Shown one piece after another: positions 42,725 to 54,168 of a DNA stretch of 64,000 nucleotides. Made by a program: the position numbers and the translations under genes. Positions within the stretch are counted from its first letter, which is position 1. Each line of letters opens with the position of its first letter. Source of the DNA: Ichthyophis bannanicus (taxonomy: Eukaryota; Chordata; Amphibia; Gymnophiona; Ichthyophiidae); assembly GCA_033557465.1 (NCBI GenBank), contig CM066033.1, forward strand, positions 588,286,438-588,350,437. The letters run 5' to 3'. The notes under the pieces are model-generated. The model searched no databases. It had not been told where the DNA came from and saw only the letters and a list, made by a program, of their open reading frames with translations.

Positions 42725-43660
42725 AGAGGTTAGACACAGGATGATAATTGGCCAGGTCAGTGATATTAAGTGATCTATATATAAGAAGTGGGCATATAAT
42801 GGCCTGTTTCCATGGTGATGCAGTTGTTCCAGAGGACAGCTTAGTACTGATAATTATAAGAACGATAGTTAGGAGATCAAGTAACGGCTCTCCGATCCAA
42901 TGGGAAGGAATGGGATCCAGTGGGCAGGTGATCTTCCTTGCAGAAAAGAGAGCCTTAGATAGTGAAACAGTGGTAGCCTGATTAAAGGAAGATCAAGTAT
43001 AGATAAGGGTATTTCCTGCTGGGTAATCCGAGATAATTGTTGGAGAAGGAGAATTGATGCTATGGTATGAATCTATAACTGCAAAACCTTGCTGAAGATT
43101 AGAGATCTTCTTACTATAGAACTTGGCCAGGCATTCAAAGGGTGGACCGGTCCAGACATCAGAAGGAGTGGTATACTTCAGGGCTGAGAGTTCAGACACT
43201 ATAAAGAATAGTGTTCAAGGGTGGTTCTGCGTTTTATTAATGATGGAGTAGTAATTTTTCTTTGTCTGAGTAATTTGTAATTGATAAAATTGATAACAGG
43301 CTTTAAATTTAGCTAATAATCGAGGAGTCTTGTTTTTCCTCCATGTTCTTTTAGAATGTCGCACCTGTCATCTGAGTGTACAAATACCTGGTGGTGCCTG
43401 GTTGGGATGCTACAGGTCGTCAGAGGAGCAACTGTGTCAAATGCAGTCCTAAGCTTCTGATTTTGTACTTCTGCCACAAGAAGTGATCAAATGTTTCAGG
43501 AAAAATTGAATTTGCAGCTGGGAAAGAAGATAGTGCAGTAGCATTTATGTCTTCAGAGTGTGATGGATGAATTCTTGTTGTTACAATCCCGTGATGTGCA
43601 ACACAAAGCAGTTGGAAGAGGATAAGAGAATGATCCAACCAGGGAACTTGGAGTGCAGAA

Positions 43661-44205
43661 TAGGAGACTGGGGAAGGAATGCGACAAGTGGGGAATGGAA
43701 GTACTAGGGAGGTAAGAGTAGTAAATGGAAAACTGGTAAGTAGGTGAATGGTGAAAAGAGGGAGACTAAAGACCAGAGGGGGGAGACAAGGAGGAATGAA
43801 ATCTAGTTATATTTAGGTAAAAATGCAAATGTGAGGCATGAAGAAAAAAGATGAACCAGAAAGATCAACATCAGCAATGGATGGAAGGGAAGAAGACAGG
43901 GAGAGTGAAGAAACAGAAAATGGAAATGAGATCCTAGAAAAGGACTTAGAAGAAGCCAATGAGAGGAAGTGGTAGAGAGAAACCAAGACCAACCCAGTTG
44001 GGAAAACTAAATGATCAGACAACAAAGATACTGAAGATGTCAGTTTTTAAAGAAGGAAATGTCAGCTTTGAAACTGCATATTTTTTATAGTTAATAAGGA
44101 AATGCATTTCTATTTCTCTTTCTTCAGTGCTCCACAGCTCAAAGTCTGTTTGTAGGTTTTCAGTTTCATTTTTTGTTTGCATATTTGTTTCTAATTTGTA
44201 GTTTC
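43661..44205. other. Purine-rich non-coding stretch
   Basis: GA-rich to about 44030, then AT-rich. No gene or named repeat. Confidence 0.5.
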
Positions 44206-44210
44206 TTTTC

Positions 44211-44610
44211 AGTGGCAGTTACATGGTTTGCAAACCTGCAAACCGTGTACATGCCACTCTTCAGGTGCCACCGCTACATGCCCCGATGCTAACCGGCATG
44301 TCGAGGCGGAGCGGAAGCTGAACTTATCGCTAACTGGGCAGCAGGGATATTGAGCTGCTAGCCAGTTAGCGATATGTGGCGAAAGCCAGATGCAGAAAAC
44401 ACTGGCCTATCTTTCGCCATGTAACGCTAACCACCTAGAAGCTCAATATTGCCACTGCCCAGTTAGCATCAACAAATGCGTGCAACCTGGATATTGAATA
44501 CCAGGGCTGTATATGGCTTTGGCATTGAATATCCACGTTTAAAGTTCAGCGCGGATGGCTAGCTGCATTAATAGCGCTTACCACTGGTACTGAATATCAG
44601 GCCCTTAGTC
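44211..44610. repeat. Multi-hairpin non-autonomous element
   Basis: Three adjacent palindromes: 44211-44258 (arms AGTGGCAGTTACATGG and complement), 44325-44374 (TATCGCTAACTGG and complement) and 44371-44425 (around GTGGCGAAAG and its complement). The right part has ATATTGAATACCAGG and TGAATATC repeats and ends near TATCAGGCCC. No coding capacity. It looks like a MITE or a folded derivative of one; the superfamily is unknown. Confidence 0.6.
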
Positions 44611-44894
44611 TTTACTAGGCAATGGTCTGTTTTCCATTTGCAGCCAAGGTGTGAGGGATTCGGTTTACAGTTGGTTCTGGGTAGGAATCTGTAGTAGTTA
44701 AGATTGTTTTATTTGTCCTAACTGGAAGTGTACTGGTTTTTCTAGAATATTTGCAGTGTTGGCTTTTCATAAGTAGGATTGATAAGGTTTAAGATCTTGG
44801 ATTTGGTCTGGTTTGGTATGTTACATTTTTGAGTATCTATTTGAAGGATTTTGTGTTACTATGCACACTGTCTGGCAGTGGAGAGAGTCTATGG

Positions 44895-45088
44895 CAAAGG
44901 TACTCAAATCCAGTCCTGGAGGGCCGCAAACCAGTCAGGTTTTTGGGATATCCCTAATGAATATGCATGAGATATATTTGCATGCACTGCCTCCATTGTA
45001 TTTGAATCTATCTCATGAATATTCGTTAGGGGTATCCCGAAAACCTGACTGGTTTGCGGCCCTCCAGGACAGGATTTGAGTACCTCTG
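44895..45088. mobile_element. hAT-type MITE, 194 bases
   Basis: Long terminal inverted repeats of about 60 bases start CAAAGGTACTCAAATCC and CAGAGGTACTCAAATCC. Eight-base target duplications GTCTATGG/GTCTATGT (44887-44894, 45089-45096; 7 of 8 equal) flank it, the length made by hAT transposases. The middle is AT-rich and non-coding. Confidence 0.87.
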
Positions 45089-45096
45089 GTCTATGT

Positions 45097-46084
45097 TGTT
45101 GTCACTGATGTGACAGCAGAATTTGAATAAAATCTCTTTCTATATATTTAGTTCTAAAGGGAAACGCTCTATTTCTGTTCTTCCCCTCAGTCTACTCAGT
45201 CTGTTTTCATCTGTGGTTAAGCTTGGATGTGGCTCTCCCCTTATCTTTTATTGGTTTCTCTGTTTTTTATTATTTTACTCTCTATATGTTTGCCCCCCCT
45301 CCCCCCCAAAAAACATCTTTCAAATATATTCAGGAAAACATGAATTTTCACGTTTTGGGATGCATACTCTGGAGCAGTATCCTCTGACTCTATCTAACAA
45401 ATAATGCTGTCGCCCAACCAACCCTCAACTATGATGGCAACTTGAATTGTCCTAACCCACCTCCCCCATCATAACCTACAAGCAATCTAGGTATTTAGAC
45501 CAAGATTTTTCTCCTATGGCAATGGTGCGGCGTAAAAAAACAAACAAACTATGAGCGCCATTGTCCTCAACAAGCAATCTGCTGGAGCGATAACCCTCCA
45601 GTTGTCAGGAGGGCACTCCTTCAGCTTTAACAATATTTCTGTGCTTTCCCACTCTCACTACTGAGATCTCTGTGTGGCAGCGAAGGCTCTACCCTTTGTT
45701 TTTTGGGCATTTTCATAGCCAGCACTCCAGCAGTCCCAATCGCTTCCCCTGCATAAAGTGAGCAAGCGATCAACACAGAGGCTGCACTGCACTTTTGTGG
45801 CAGGGGAGAGGGAGAGGTGAATGATGATGTCTTCTGTGGTGGAATTTGTACTCTTCCTCTATGCCTGTGGATCTGCCGGCCCTTTATACCTTGGGAACGC
45901 CCCCCCACCCCAAAAGAATTGTGCTGTCGCTCCATATTTGAGCTCCACTACGAAGAACTCTCTAATCCTTTCAGGGTATGATGGGACGCAGTGAGATCCA
46001 TTTTTTTTATTTGGCCACTGTCATGTCCTTAATACCCTTGTTCTCCAAGTTTAATGACCTTGTTCTATGTAATGTTTCTTGTTT
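45097..46084. other. Non-coding, nothing recognised
   Basis: Contains C- and A-runs near 45294-45310. No exon, no repeat that I can name. Confidence 0.4.
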
Positions 46085-46154
46085 ATTGTTCATTGTAAAC
46101 CGCTTTGAATACAATAAAAGTGGTATAGAAAACTTGTTAAATAAATAAATAAAT
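46085..46154 (+). repeat. L2-type LINE 3' tail
   Basis: GTAAACCGCTTTGAATAC...AAGTGGTATAGAAAAC followed by TTAAATAAATAAATAAAT; a tail-only copy. Confidence 0.75.
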
Positions 46155-46693
46155 GTCCTGACACAGTGCTATTCAACTATAGGGCATGGAGCAGAATATC
46201 ATCATTTCCTGCTTGATTCTGGCCACTGGAAATTGACTCGATTGACTTGCATCCTTTTTGATCCTCAGAGTGAGGGTTGCTTAAAAAATTATGCGATGCA
46301 ATACAACTCTATTAACTGAAGTTCTTAACTGCACTTGTTTCCTATGTTATCCAACGTACCCATTTAAATTTTATTTGACCTGGGTCCAAGCTGTCTGTTC
46401 TCCTTGAAGCTGACTAAATAATTTTTGTGGGGGAGGAGATAATTAGTTTACCGGCAGCTACAACTTTAAAATATTCAATAAGGATAACATTTTAAATGAA
46501 AACATTAAACAGCCATCATTATTCTCCTAATTTTTAGGCATGCTTTACATCAAGTAATACAACCTGTTATTGAGGATCAGTCCATCTGTCTGTCTGTATA
46601 CATAGCTTTGCTTGCACATGTGCAAACAAAGCTATGAGTAAAGAGATCGCATGCAGCTGCCTCACCTCAGACAATGCTTGCAGTTAATCCCAG
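46155..46693. other. Non-coding with one palindrome
   Basis: A palindrome lies at 46601-46636 (CATAGCTTTG...CAAAGCTATG). Otherwise AT-rich DNA without recognised content. Confidence 0.5.
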
Positions 46694-47777
46694 TTCCTTA
46701 TCGTTCCTCCAGTTCAGTCCTCTACCTCTGGGTTGTCAATCTCCTCCTGCAGCTAGGAGACTGGTATGTCAGAATGATGACATCACTGGATATAGCCTGC
46801 TGCACTCCTACTTCCATCCCAGTGTGACTAGTCTCCTTGCAGCAGGAGGACTTGACGAGCCTTGTGGAGAGGCTCTCTGGAGGAATGGATAAGGAGTCAG
46901 GAGGAAATTAAGATAGCTAAGTGGGTTAGATTTGTTATTGGCAGTGTCTCTTTAAAAAAAAAAAAAAAAAAACAGAAAAGAAGAACTGCACGGCTTTCTT
47001 GTTCCCTGCCTGTGCCTGTGCTGGGGTTTCTTCCTGGGGGTTCTGGCTCATGCCTTCGTGTTCGCCCCCCCCCCCCCCCCGGTGGCCCAGAGGTCTCTCC
47101 CCCCTGACTTTACGGGGGTGAGCCCTTCTTTTGCGGTGTGCATCTCGGAGCTGCAGTTTCTGTACTCCGGCGGTGAACGGATGGCAGTAAATCGCACCGG
47201 CAGAGCTTCGGGCCCGGGTTTCGAGGCACTACAAGCGGCGATGTTTGCCAGAGAGTGGCAGACCGGGCCAGTAAGTGATTAACCGGCGTCAGGCTGCTCT
47301 TTTTTTTATTGAGGAAAAGCTGTTCCGGGTGGGCAGAGGAGCCGCGGTGCTTTTGGTGCCCTTTTTTCCTTCACTGTCTGCACTCGCGGCCATTTTCTTA
47401 GCCGCGAAGCAGCCGCATGTCAGCTAATCCTCTCCCGTTCCCGGGACAGAGCACAGCTAAGCTTTTATTTTCGTCACTTAGGTATTTGGAGGGCTTCCTT
47501 TTGATTTGTTTGATTTGATTTGTTTGCTTTGTTTGATTTGTTTCTTTCTTTAGTAGTTTAGGCCTCTTCAGTCATCCCTTCAGGTTCGGGGGGTGGGGGC
47601 TGAGGGGGTATCGTTTCCCAGGAGCGAGTTTATTTAAAAAAAAAAAAAAAAGAGGGCCTGCAAAGCAGTTGCTTGTACAAAAAAACAAAAACAAAAACAC
47701 AACCAAGCCAGAGCCAACCTCATCAGCGGGGTCAGAGGCTAAGGTAAGCCCCGGGGGAAGTTCTGGTTTGTCTGCTT

Positions 47778-49262
47778 ATGGCTGCCCGGCCTCAGTGCAT
47801 CGTGTGTGGCACTAGGAGGGGCATGGTTGCTGACACCGGGGTGTGCCGGGGCTGTGCTGCCCTATCATCTGCAGTGGAACTTCAAATGGAAGCCCACGAG
47901 TCCCCGGAGGCGCAGTGTGCGCCAGCGGGGGTGGAGGCTGCTTCCCCGCGGCTATCGGCGCAAGGGCCAGAGTTGGAGAAGCTGGCGGGGCCCTCCGGTG
48001 AACCTTTGCCAACCCAGGCATCGGGTCTCGGAGAATTTAGTCCTGAGTTTGTCCTACTTATGCATCAAGCTTTTTGCCTGCGGCAGCAGGGCAAGAGGAC
48101 ACGATCCGCGTCACCGGAGTCCCAACCTCCGCAGCTAGTGGCGGATGGGGTGGTAGGCGAGGATCCGCCAGCGCCGAAGCGAGCGAAACTTAGAGACCCG
48201 GTGGAGGGCGCCTGGCCGGAAGCCCAAGATCCGGAATGGGATCCTGAAGAGGGTTCGCAGGACCTGGAAGAAGGTGAGATCCCGGAACCCGAGGATCAAG
48301 CGAAAATCATTAGGGTGTTCCGCAGAGAGGAGTTGGCAGCCTTGATTTTGGAGACGTTGCAGATGTTGAATCTTGCTCCGCCGGCTGCAGTGGAGGACGA
48401 CATGGAGGATCCTGTCATCCAGGCGGTTCGACAGACACAGGTGGTGTTTCCGGTGCACCGGGTCGTCGAGAAGATGATTCAAGACGAATGGGATAAGCCG
48501 GAAGCAGGGCTTCAGGGCATTCGGATGATGAATAGATTATATCCTTTGGCGGATAAGGATAAAGACAGGTTCTGGGCACCGCGGATAGACGCGGAGGTGT
48601 CGGCGGTTACGAAGAAGACCACCATTCCGGTCGAAGGGAGTGCGGCTTTGAAGGATACCCAGGACCATAAAGTTGACGGTGTACTAAAGCAGGCCTTTGA
48701 AGCGGATTCTATTTCACTGCAGGCCTCCATCTGCGGAGCTTGGGTAGCCAGAGAGTGTCTGCGCTGGGCCCAGCATTTGCGCCAATCTTCTCACATGGAT
48801 CTCGATGAGGTAAAGGAGCTGGATCGCTTGGAGTCCGGGGCGGCCTGCCTCGCAGATGTGCATTACGACTTGATTAGGGTGCTGGCCAACAGCACGGGGT
48901 TGGTGGTGGCCGCCCGTAGATCTTTGTGGCTACGCAATTGGGCGGCGGACGGCCCTTCTAAATCCCGTCTCAGCAAGCTTCCATTTAAGGGAGGTTTGCT
49001 GTTTGGGGAGGATTTGGATAAGTTGGTGAAGGACCTGGGTGAGTCCAAGGGGGGCCGGCTGCCCGAGGATAAACCGAAGCAAGCCAAGTCTGGCCAAGGC
49101 GTTTGGGGTCAGTTTCACGATTTCAGAAGATTCCGGTCAATGCAGCTTGGTACTTTCCAGAGAGGGCGGTTTCCCTCTCGAGCCCAGGGCTTTCGCGGGT
49201 TTCGGGGAGCGAATAGAGGATTCTCCTCCAACCCTGCTTCCACTTCGCGTAAGACTCAATGA
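47778..49262 (+). CDS. DIRS-B2 gag-like protein
   Basis: ATG 47778, 494 codons, intact. The N-terminus has CIVC and CRGC, two Cys pairs. An acidic, disordered region follows to about residue 165 with QDLEEGEIPEPEDQAKIIRV. The conserved core has PVHRVVEKMIQDEWDKPEAG (about residue 230), VSAVTKKTTIPVEGSAALKD (about 277) and LKQAFEADSISLQASICGAW. A short helical block ends SRLSKLPFKGGLLFGEDLDK (about 395). The C-terminus is rich in Gly, Arg and Phe (residues 440-485), typical of RNA binding. The role as particle protein is a family inference. Its end overlaps the RT frame. Confidence 0.85.
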   Translation: MAARPQCIVCGTRRGMVADTGVCRGCAALSSAVELQMEAHESPEAQCAPAGVEAASPRLSAQGPELEKLAGPSGEPLPTQASGLGEFSPEFVLLMHQAFCLRQQGKRTRSASPESQPPQLVADGVVGEDPPAPKRAKLRDPVEGAWPEAQDPEWDPEEGSQDLEEGEIPEPEDQAKIIRVFRREELAALILETLQMLNLAPPAAVEDDMEDPVIQAVRQTQVVFPVHRVVEKMIQDEWDKPEAGLQGIRMMNRLYPLADKDKDRFWAPRIDAEVSAVTKKTTIPVEGSAALKDTQDHKVDGVLKQAFEADSISLQASICGAWVARECLRWAQHLRQSSHMDLDEVKELDRLESGAACLADVHYDLIRVLANSTGLVVAARRSLWLRNWAADGPSKSRLSKLPFKGGLLFGEDLDKLVKDLGESKGGRLPEDKPKQAKSGQGVWGQFHDFRRFRSMQLGTFQRGRFPSRAQGFRGFRGANRGFSSNPASTSRKTQ

Positions 49263-51146
49263 AGCGAGGCGGGTCCCGGCGGAGGAGCCTCCCATAGGCG
49301 GACAGCTTCGGGAGTTTCTTTCCGCCTGGACCCACATCACCTCAGACCAGTGGGTGTTGGAAATAATTCAACACGGCTACGCGCTGGAGATGGCTCGGCC
49401 CGTGCGGGACTCCTTCGTCTTGTCCCCTTGCAGGGGTCCCAAGAAAACGGCGGAAAGACTCATTCGGTTGGGAGCCATGGTGGAAGTTCCCAAAACCGAT
49501 TACGGCATGGGTCGCTACTCCATTTATTTCGTGGTGCCCAAAAAGGGCGGAACGTTAAGGCCCATACTTGACCTGAAGGGGGTGAACCGGTGCTTAAGGG
49601 TACCGCACTTTCGAATGGAAACGTTGAGGTCAGTCATAGTGGCGGTGAGGCGCGGAGAATTCTTGACGTCTCTAGATCTGTCGGAGGCGTATTTACACAT
49701 TCCCATTCGAGAAGCTCACCAGAGGTTTCTGCGGTTCGCCCTTCCCTGGGGCCACTATCAGTTCCAAGCGTTGCCGTTCGGTTTGGCAACGGCGCCACGG
49801 ACCTTCACCAAAATTATGGTGGTGGTGGTGGCGGCGGCGTTGCGCAAAGAAGGGATTCTGGTCCACCCTTATCTCGACGATTGGTTGATTCGAGCCAAGT
49901 CCGCGGAGGAGAGTCTCCGGGTGACAGACAGGGTGGTGAATTTTTTGCAAGAGCTTGGTTGGGTGGTCAACCCGACCAAGAGTCGTTTGCAGCCCACTCA
50001 GGACCTCGAATACTTGGGGGTCCGGTTCGATACAAAGAGGGGGCAAGTGTTTCTGCAGCACAAATGGGCCGAGGGCTTGAGGGCCCTGGTACGGCAGTTC
50101 CTGTCGGTGTCGGCGCCATCGGCGTGGGATTATCTCCGGGTGCTGGGCACCATGGCGGAGACGTTGGAAGCGGTGCCTTGGGCCAGGGTTCATATGTGAC
50201 CTCTCCAAAGAGCACTGCTCCGCCGTTGGTCGCATCAGAGCGATTCGTTGAGCAAGCATCTCTCTTGCCCGAGCAGTCAGGCAGTCTCTTCGTTGGTGGC
50301 TTCGCCGCTCGTCGTTGGCTGCCGGCATGCCGCTGGAACAGCTGGGATGGCTTCCGTTGCTGACGGATGCCAGTCTAGTAGGATGGGGAGCCCACTGCGG
50401 GAGCCAGTTTGCGCAGGGGCTTTGGTCTCACCTGGAGGCCTCATGGGTGATAAATCGCTTGGAGCTTCGAGCGGTGTTCCGGGCCCTTCAGGCGTTCGAG
50501 GATTTGGTACGCGGTCAGCCCGTGCGAGTGCTCTCCGACAACTCGGCGACGGTGGTGTACATCAACCGCCAGGGCAGCACCGGGAGTGCCGCGATGGAGG
50601 AAGAGGCCGACGAGTTACTCGCGTGGGTAGAGCTTCGCTTGTCCGCGATTTCGGCAGCACACATTGCAGGGAAAGACAATGTCACCGCGGACTTCCTCAG
50701 CAGAATGCAGGTGGATGCAGGGGAGTGGGAATTGCATCCCGAGGTTTTCAGACAGATAGTCTGTCGTTGGGGGACTCCGGTCATGGATCTCATGGCGACC
50801 TTCCAGTCTGCAAAGGTCAGACGCTTCTTCAGCAGACGGCGGGAAAGAATGTCGGAGGGCATCGACGCGTTGCTTCGTCAGTGGCTGTCGGGCGGCCTCC
50901 TCTGTCTTTCCACCATGGGCGTTGATAGGCCGAGTGATTCAGAAGATCGGGGCGCATTTAGGGAAAGTTCTTTTGGCTGCACCCGATTGGCCGAGGCGTC
51001 CTTGGTACGCGGACCTGATACGTCTCTTGGATGGGGAGCCCTGGCGGCTGCCGGCGAGGTCGGATCTGTTGCTGCAAGGGCCTCTGCTCATGCCTCAGGT
51101 GGATCGGTTCTCGCTTACGGTATGGCCATTGAGAGGGCTAAGTTGA
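49200..51146 (+). pseudogene. DIRS-B2 RT / RNase H / methyltransferase-like polyprotein
   Basis: RT from about 49260: YSIYFVVPKKGGTLRPILDL (about 49515), SLDLSEAYLHIP (about 49672), LPFGLATAPRTFTK and VHPYLDDWLIR (about 49862). A TGA at 50197-50199 follows ARVHM, where relatives have a sense codon; CGA to TGA by CpG decay is plausible. Near 50270 the frame moves by one; RNase H then reads LLTDASLVGWGAHC (about 50355), VLSDNSATVVYINRQGS and VTADFLSRM. The methyltransferase-like part begins VMDLMATFQSAKVRRFFSRR (about 50780) and changes frame near 50900 before RVIQKIGAHLGKVLLAAPDW. It ends at 51146. Confidence 0.87.
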
Positions 51147-52183
51147 TGAAGAAAGGCTACTCGTCGGCGGTTGTGGCAACCTTACTTAGGGCTCGTAAGC
51201 ATTCGACCTCTTTGGCGTGTGTGCGCGTCTGACATATCTTTGAAGATTGGTGTTCGAGGCGTCAGGTTCGGGCGGCCTCGGTTTCAATCCCGTTGGTCTT
51301 GGAATTTCTACAGGGTGGATTTGACAAAGGTCTTGCGGCCAGTTCCTTGTGCGTCCAGTTGGCAGCCCTCTCCTGTTATCGGGGCAAGGTCAATGGAGTG
51401 CCTTTAGGGGCTCACCCTGACATAGGTCGCTTCCTGAAGACGGTCGCTAGATTACGCCCGGTGCGCAGGGTGTGCGTTCCGCCGTGGGATCTCAATCTCG
51501 TTCTCACAGCGTTAGCCAAGTACCCCTTTGAGCTGCTGCATCGTGCGTCAGTGAAGGATTTGACGTTGAAGATGGTATTTCTGGTGGCGATTTGTTCCGC
51601 GCGGAGAGTTTCGGAACTACAAGCGTTGTCATGCCGAGAGCCATTCTTGTCTTTTTCCAGGGAAAAGGTGGTTTTACGTCCGGTCCCGTCCTTTTTGCCT
51701 AAGGTGGGATCTCGCTTTCATTTGAACCAAGCGGTGTGTTTGCCCGTTCTGGGGTCTTTGGGGGGCGGCAACTCGGATCGCAGTCTACGTCGTCTCGAGG
51801 TGAAGAGAGCCTTGCGTCAGTATTTAAAGGTCACGGAGTCCTTCCGCAGGTCCGAGCGGTTGTTTGTTCTGTTTGGAGGAGTGTGCAAAGGTGAGGCAGC
51901 GGCTAAGGTGTCCATCGCCCGCTGGCTTAGAGAAGCGATTGCGTCCGCTTATTTGCTTCAAGGTCATGTTGTGCCTGTGGGGCTGAGGGCGCATTCCACC
52001 AGGGCGCAGGCGTTGTCTTGGGCGGAGCACAGTTTGGTTCCGCCAGGGGACATTTGTAGGGCGGCGACTTGGTCGTCTCTACATACGTTCAGCAAGCATT
52101 ACCAACTGGATGTTGCAGCGGCTTTGGATGCTCATTTCGGATCGGCGGTCTTATCTGCCAGCTGGAAGGGTCCCTCCCATTAA
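51080..52183 (+). pseudogene. DIRS-B2 tyrosine recombinase, one stop
   Basis: Overlaps the previous gene, starting around LAYGMAIERAKLMKKGY. A TGA at 51230-51232 replaces a Trp codon (the DIRS-B4 copy reads VRVWRLFENW here). After it the frame is open for 296 codons and holds CSARRVSELQALS (catalytic Arg), LRAHSTRAQALSW (His-x-x-Arg) and FSKHYQLD (Tyr), plus ICRAATWSS. All catalytic residues are present, so one base change separates this from an open gene. Confidence 0.88.
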
Positions 52184-52194
52184 TTACTGCTCTG

Positions 52195-52290
52195 GTACAT
52201 CCCAGAGGTAGAGGACTGAACTGGAGGAACGATAAGGAAATGATAATTACACTTACCTGGTAATTGTAGTTCCTTGAGTGACGACAGTTC
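52195..52290. repeat. Internal complementary region of DIRS-B2
   Basis: CCCAGAGGTAGAGGACTGAA to ATAAGGAA is the complement of the left end. GATAATTACACTTACCTGG to AGTTCCTTGAG is the complement of the right end. A three-base junction lies between. Confidence 0.87.
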
Positions 52291-53644
52291 AGTCCTCCTT
52301 CCCGCCCGGATGTGTTGAGGGGGTTCCCGATTGGTGGCAGGCGGCAGATGGTTACAGGTGAGTCTGGATTCCTTTAATTCCTTTGGTTGTTCCCTTCTCG
52401 ATGGCAGGGCAGGCAGTAAGAAAGCCTTGTCGGAAGGGGTGGATAGTTTATGGTTCGTTGATGTTGTTATATTTAGCTACTTATTTATTGCTCCTTTGAG
52501 TCTGCTTTGTTATAGTTCACACTGGGATGGAAGTAGGAGTGCAGCAGGCTATATCCAGTGATGTCATCATTCTGACATACCAGTCTCCTAGCTGCAGGAG
52601 GAGATTGACAACCCAGAGGTAGAGGACTGAACTGTCATCACTCAAGGAACTACAATTACCAGGTAAGTGTAATTATCATATCGTGGTGGTGAAGAAAGAA
52701 AGCCCTGCCAACTAAGTGTTACTTCAGGGCTGCAGCTGAATGTGAGATTTGGGTCTTGTCCGCAGAAGAAATTGAACAGCTGGAAGATGTGAGCAGTGCA
52801 GCAGGCAGGAAACTGCAGTTTTGCCTTCCAGAGAAATGAGGCCAAAAAATGTGTGCATCAGGTGGAAGCCCAGACCCTCCTTGATGAAAGGAGGACAAGA
52901 TTATGTGATGATAGGAGAGAGATTAAAGAAGAATGTGGGATGACTGAAAACAGCCCAACACTCAAAACTACTTCTATTCTCAAATCACAGGTCACATTTA
53001 GTTTTTCGAGCAGTGCTCATTCAGCTTGCTCTGCACTCGCATGACACACTCATAAGAGCACAAAAGCATTAGACTTCCCATATTGTGTAAGATTGTAGTT
53101 CTCCAGGCCCATTATCCTGTTTCTAAAAGTGGCCAGACCAGGATCCAAAAAAACCCCTAGATATATGCTACTTAACCCCAGGAATAAGCAATGACTTTCT
53201 CTATGTCTGCCTTAACAGAAATTTGTCCAAGTCTTTTTTTTTTTAAACCCAGCTATGTTAATTATTTATACCTCCTCCTCTGGCAATGAGTTCTGAAGGT
53301 TTACTGTGCATTGAGTGAAAAAATATTACTTATTGTCCCTCCATCCAGTCCCGCACCTCTGGGTAGTGTACCTCTTCTAGCAGCTTGGAGGCTGAGCATG
53401 TCATCTTTTTGATGACACTAGTGTACATATGCAGCTGGCACCACCTACCAGCCCCAGTATGTTTAGTCTCCAAGCAGCTGGAGGAGGTAGTGAGTCAGGG
53501 TGCTGGACTCACTGAAGGGACAACTAAGGAGATAGGTTTAGTTAGAGTTTGCTTTTTATTTCCCCTGTTAAGGTGCAGGTTTCTTTGATTTTAAAGGCAG
53601 AAGTTAAAAAAAAAAAAAAAAATCAGAGGGAACACTGAGAACCC

Positions 53645-54168
53645 GTGCCGTTGTCAGAGGAGCTGGATGGGGAAGACCTTGACATGGAGCTAGATCTGCA
53701 GGAGGAGTTGGAAGAAGGAGAGATCCTAGAACAGGAGGATCAGGCCCGGATTGTTCAGGTTTTCCACCGGGAGGAGCTACCAGCGCTCATCTTTATGTTT
53801 ATGTTTATGCAATTTCTTGATATACCGCCCAAGCCGAAGGGCATCAAAGCGGTTTACAATCACTGCAAACAGGTACTGATACAATTTCTCATCCCCAAAG
53901 GGCTCACAATCTATGTGTACCTTGAAGCCTTTCAAGTCCCTGAATATGCCTGCTAACCTCCCGGCAGAGGAAGAGGCGCTGTTGGATCCACTGTTCCAAG
54001 TGGTGCGGAAATCGCAGAAAGTTTCCCGGTACATGGAGTAGTAGGACAGATGATCCAGGATGAGTGGGACCTGCTGGGGGGCTGGTCTTAAAGGGGTGCA
54101 ATCCATGATGCGCCTATACCCGCTGCCGGAGCAAGAACAAGAGCTCCTTCGATTGCCCAAGTGGACGC
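53645..54168 (+). pseudogene. DIRS-B3 gag-like remnant
   Basis: LEEGEILEQEDQARIVQVFH (about 53705-53765) then an L2 insertion (53792-53935), then further gag fragments with a short MMRLYPLPEQEQELLRLPK block (about 54105-54160). At about 54168 the sequence jumps straight into the RT (LRAVEPVPQDQY), so roughly the last half of gag and the start of RT are deleted. Confidence 0.8.
53792..53935 (-). repeat. L2-type LINE 3' end
   Basis: TTTATGTTTATGTTTATGC, then TTGATATACCGCCCAAG and CAAAGCGGTTTACAATC, the complement of the L2 tail signature. Confidence 0.75.

Larger units (their letters stand above)
41341..43660 (-). mobile_element. L2-type LINE relative, minus strand
   Basis: The 3' end at left shows TTTAATATACCGCTTCTCG...GAAGCGGTTTACA. 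Going right: pol C-terminus (41500-41835, with LTAPALWNSLLPNLL), RT palm (42058-42477, with RIPQGSVLAQLLLNIF and CHADDILLLAFTD), and further frames with QSGFKPGHGTNT (about 42550-42600). A (TA)n tract lies at 42673-42721. Limits on the right are uncertain. It is a different subfamily from the L2 at 7787. Confidence 0.75.
46694..52679 (+). mobile_element. DIRS-B2, nearly complete family-B DIRS element
   Basis: The left end TTCCTTATCG at 46694 and the right end GTGTAATTAT(CAT) at 52676-52679 match, in complement, the internal region at 52195-52290. Inverted terminal repeats are about 140 bases. No insertion interrupts it. Length is 5,986 bases. Gag is fully open; RT/RNase H has one stop and two frame changes; the recombinase has one stop. 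It is the best-preserved DIRS in the window. The leader from about 46840 to 47777 is non-coding with A18 and C16 runs. Confidence 0.93.

Noticed and set aside
50197..50300. Programmed frameshift between RT and RNase H in family-B DIRS
   Set aside because: DIRS-B2 and DIRS-B4 both change frame by one at about the same place (50270 and 63015), but the bases around differ, no slippery heptamer is evident, and DIRS-B3 stays in frame here and shifts elsewhere. Independent indels are the simpler explanation.
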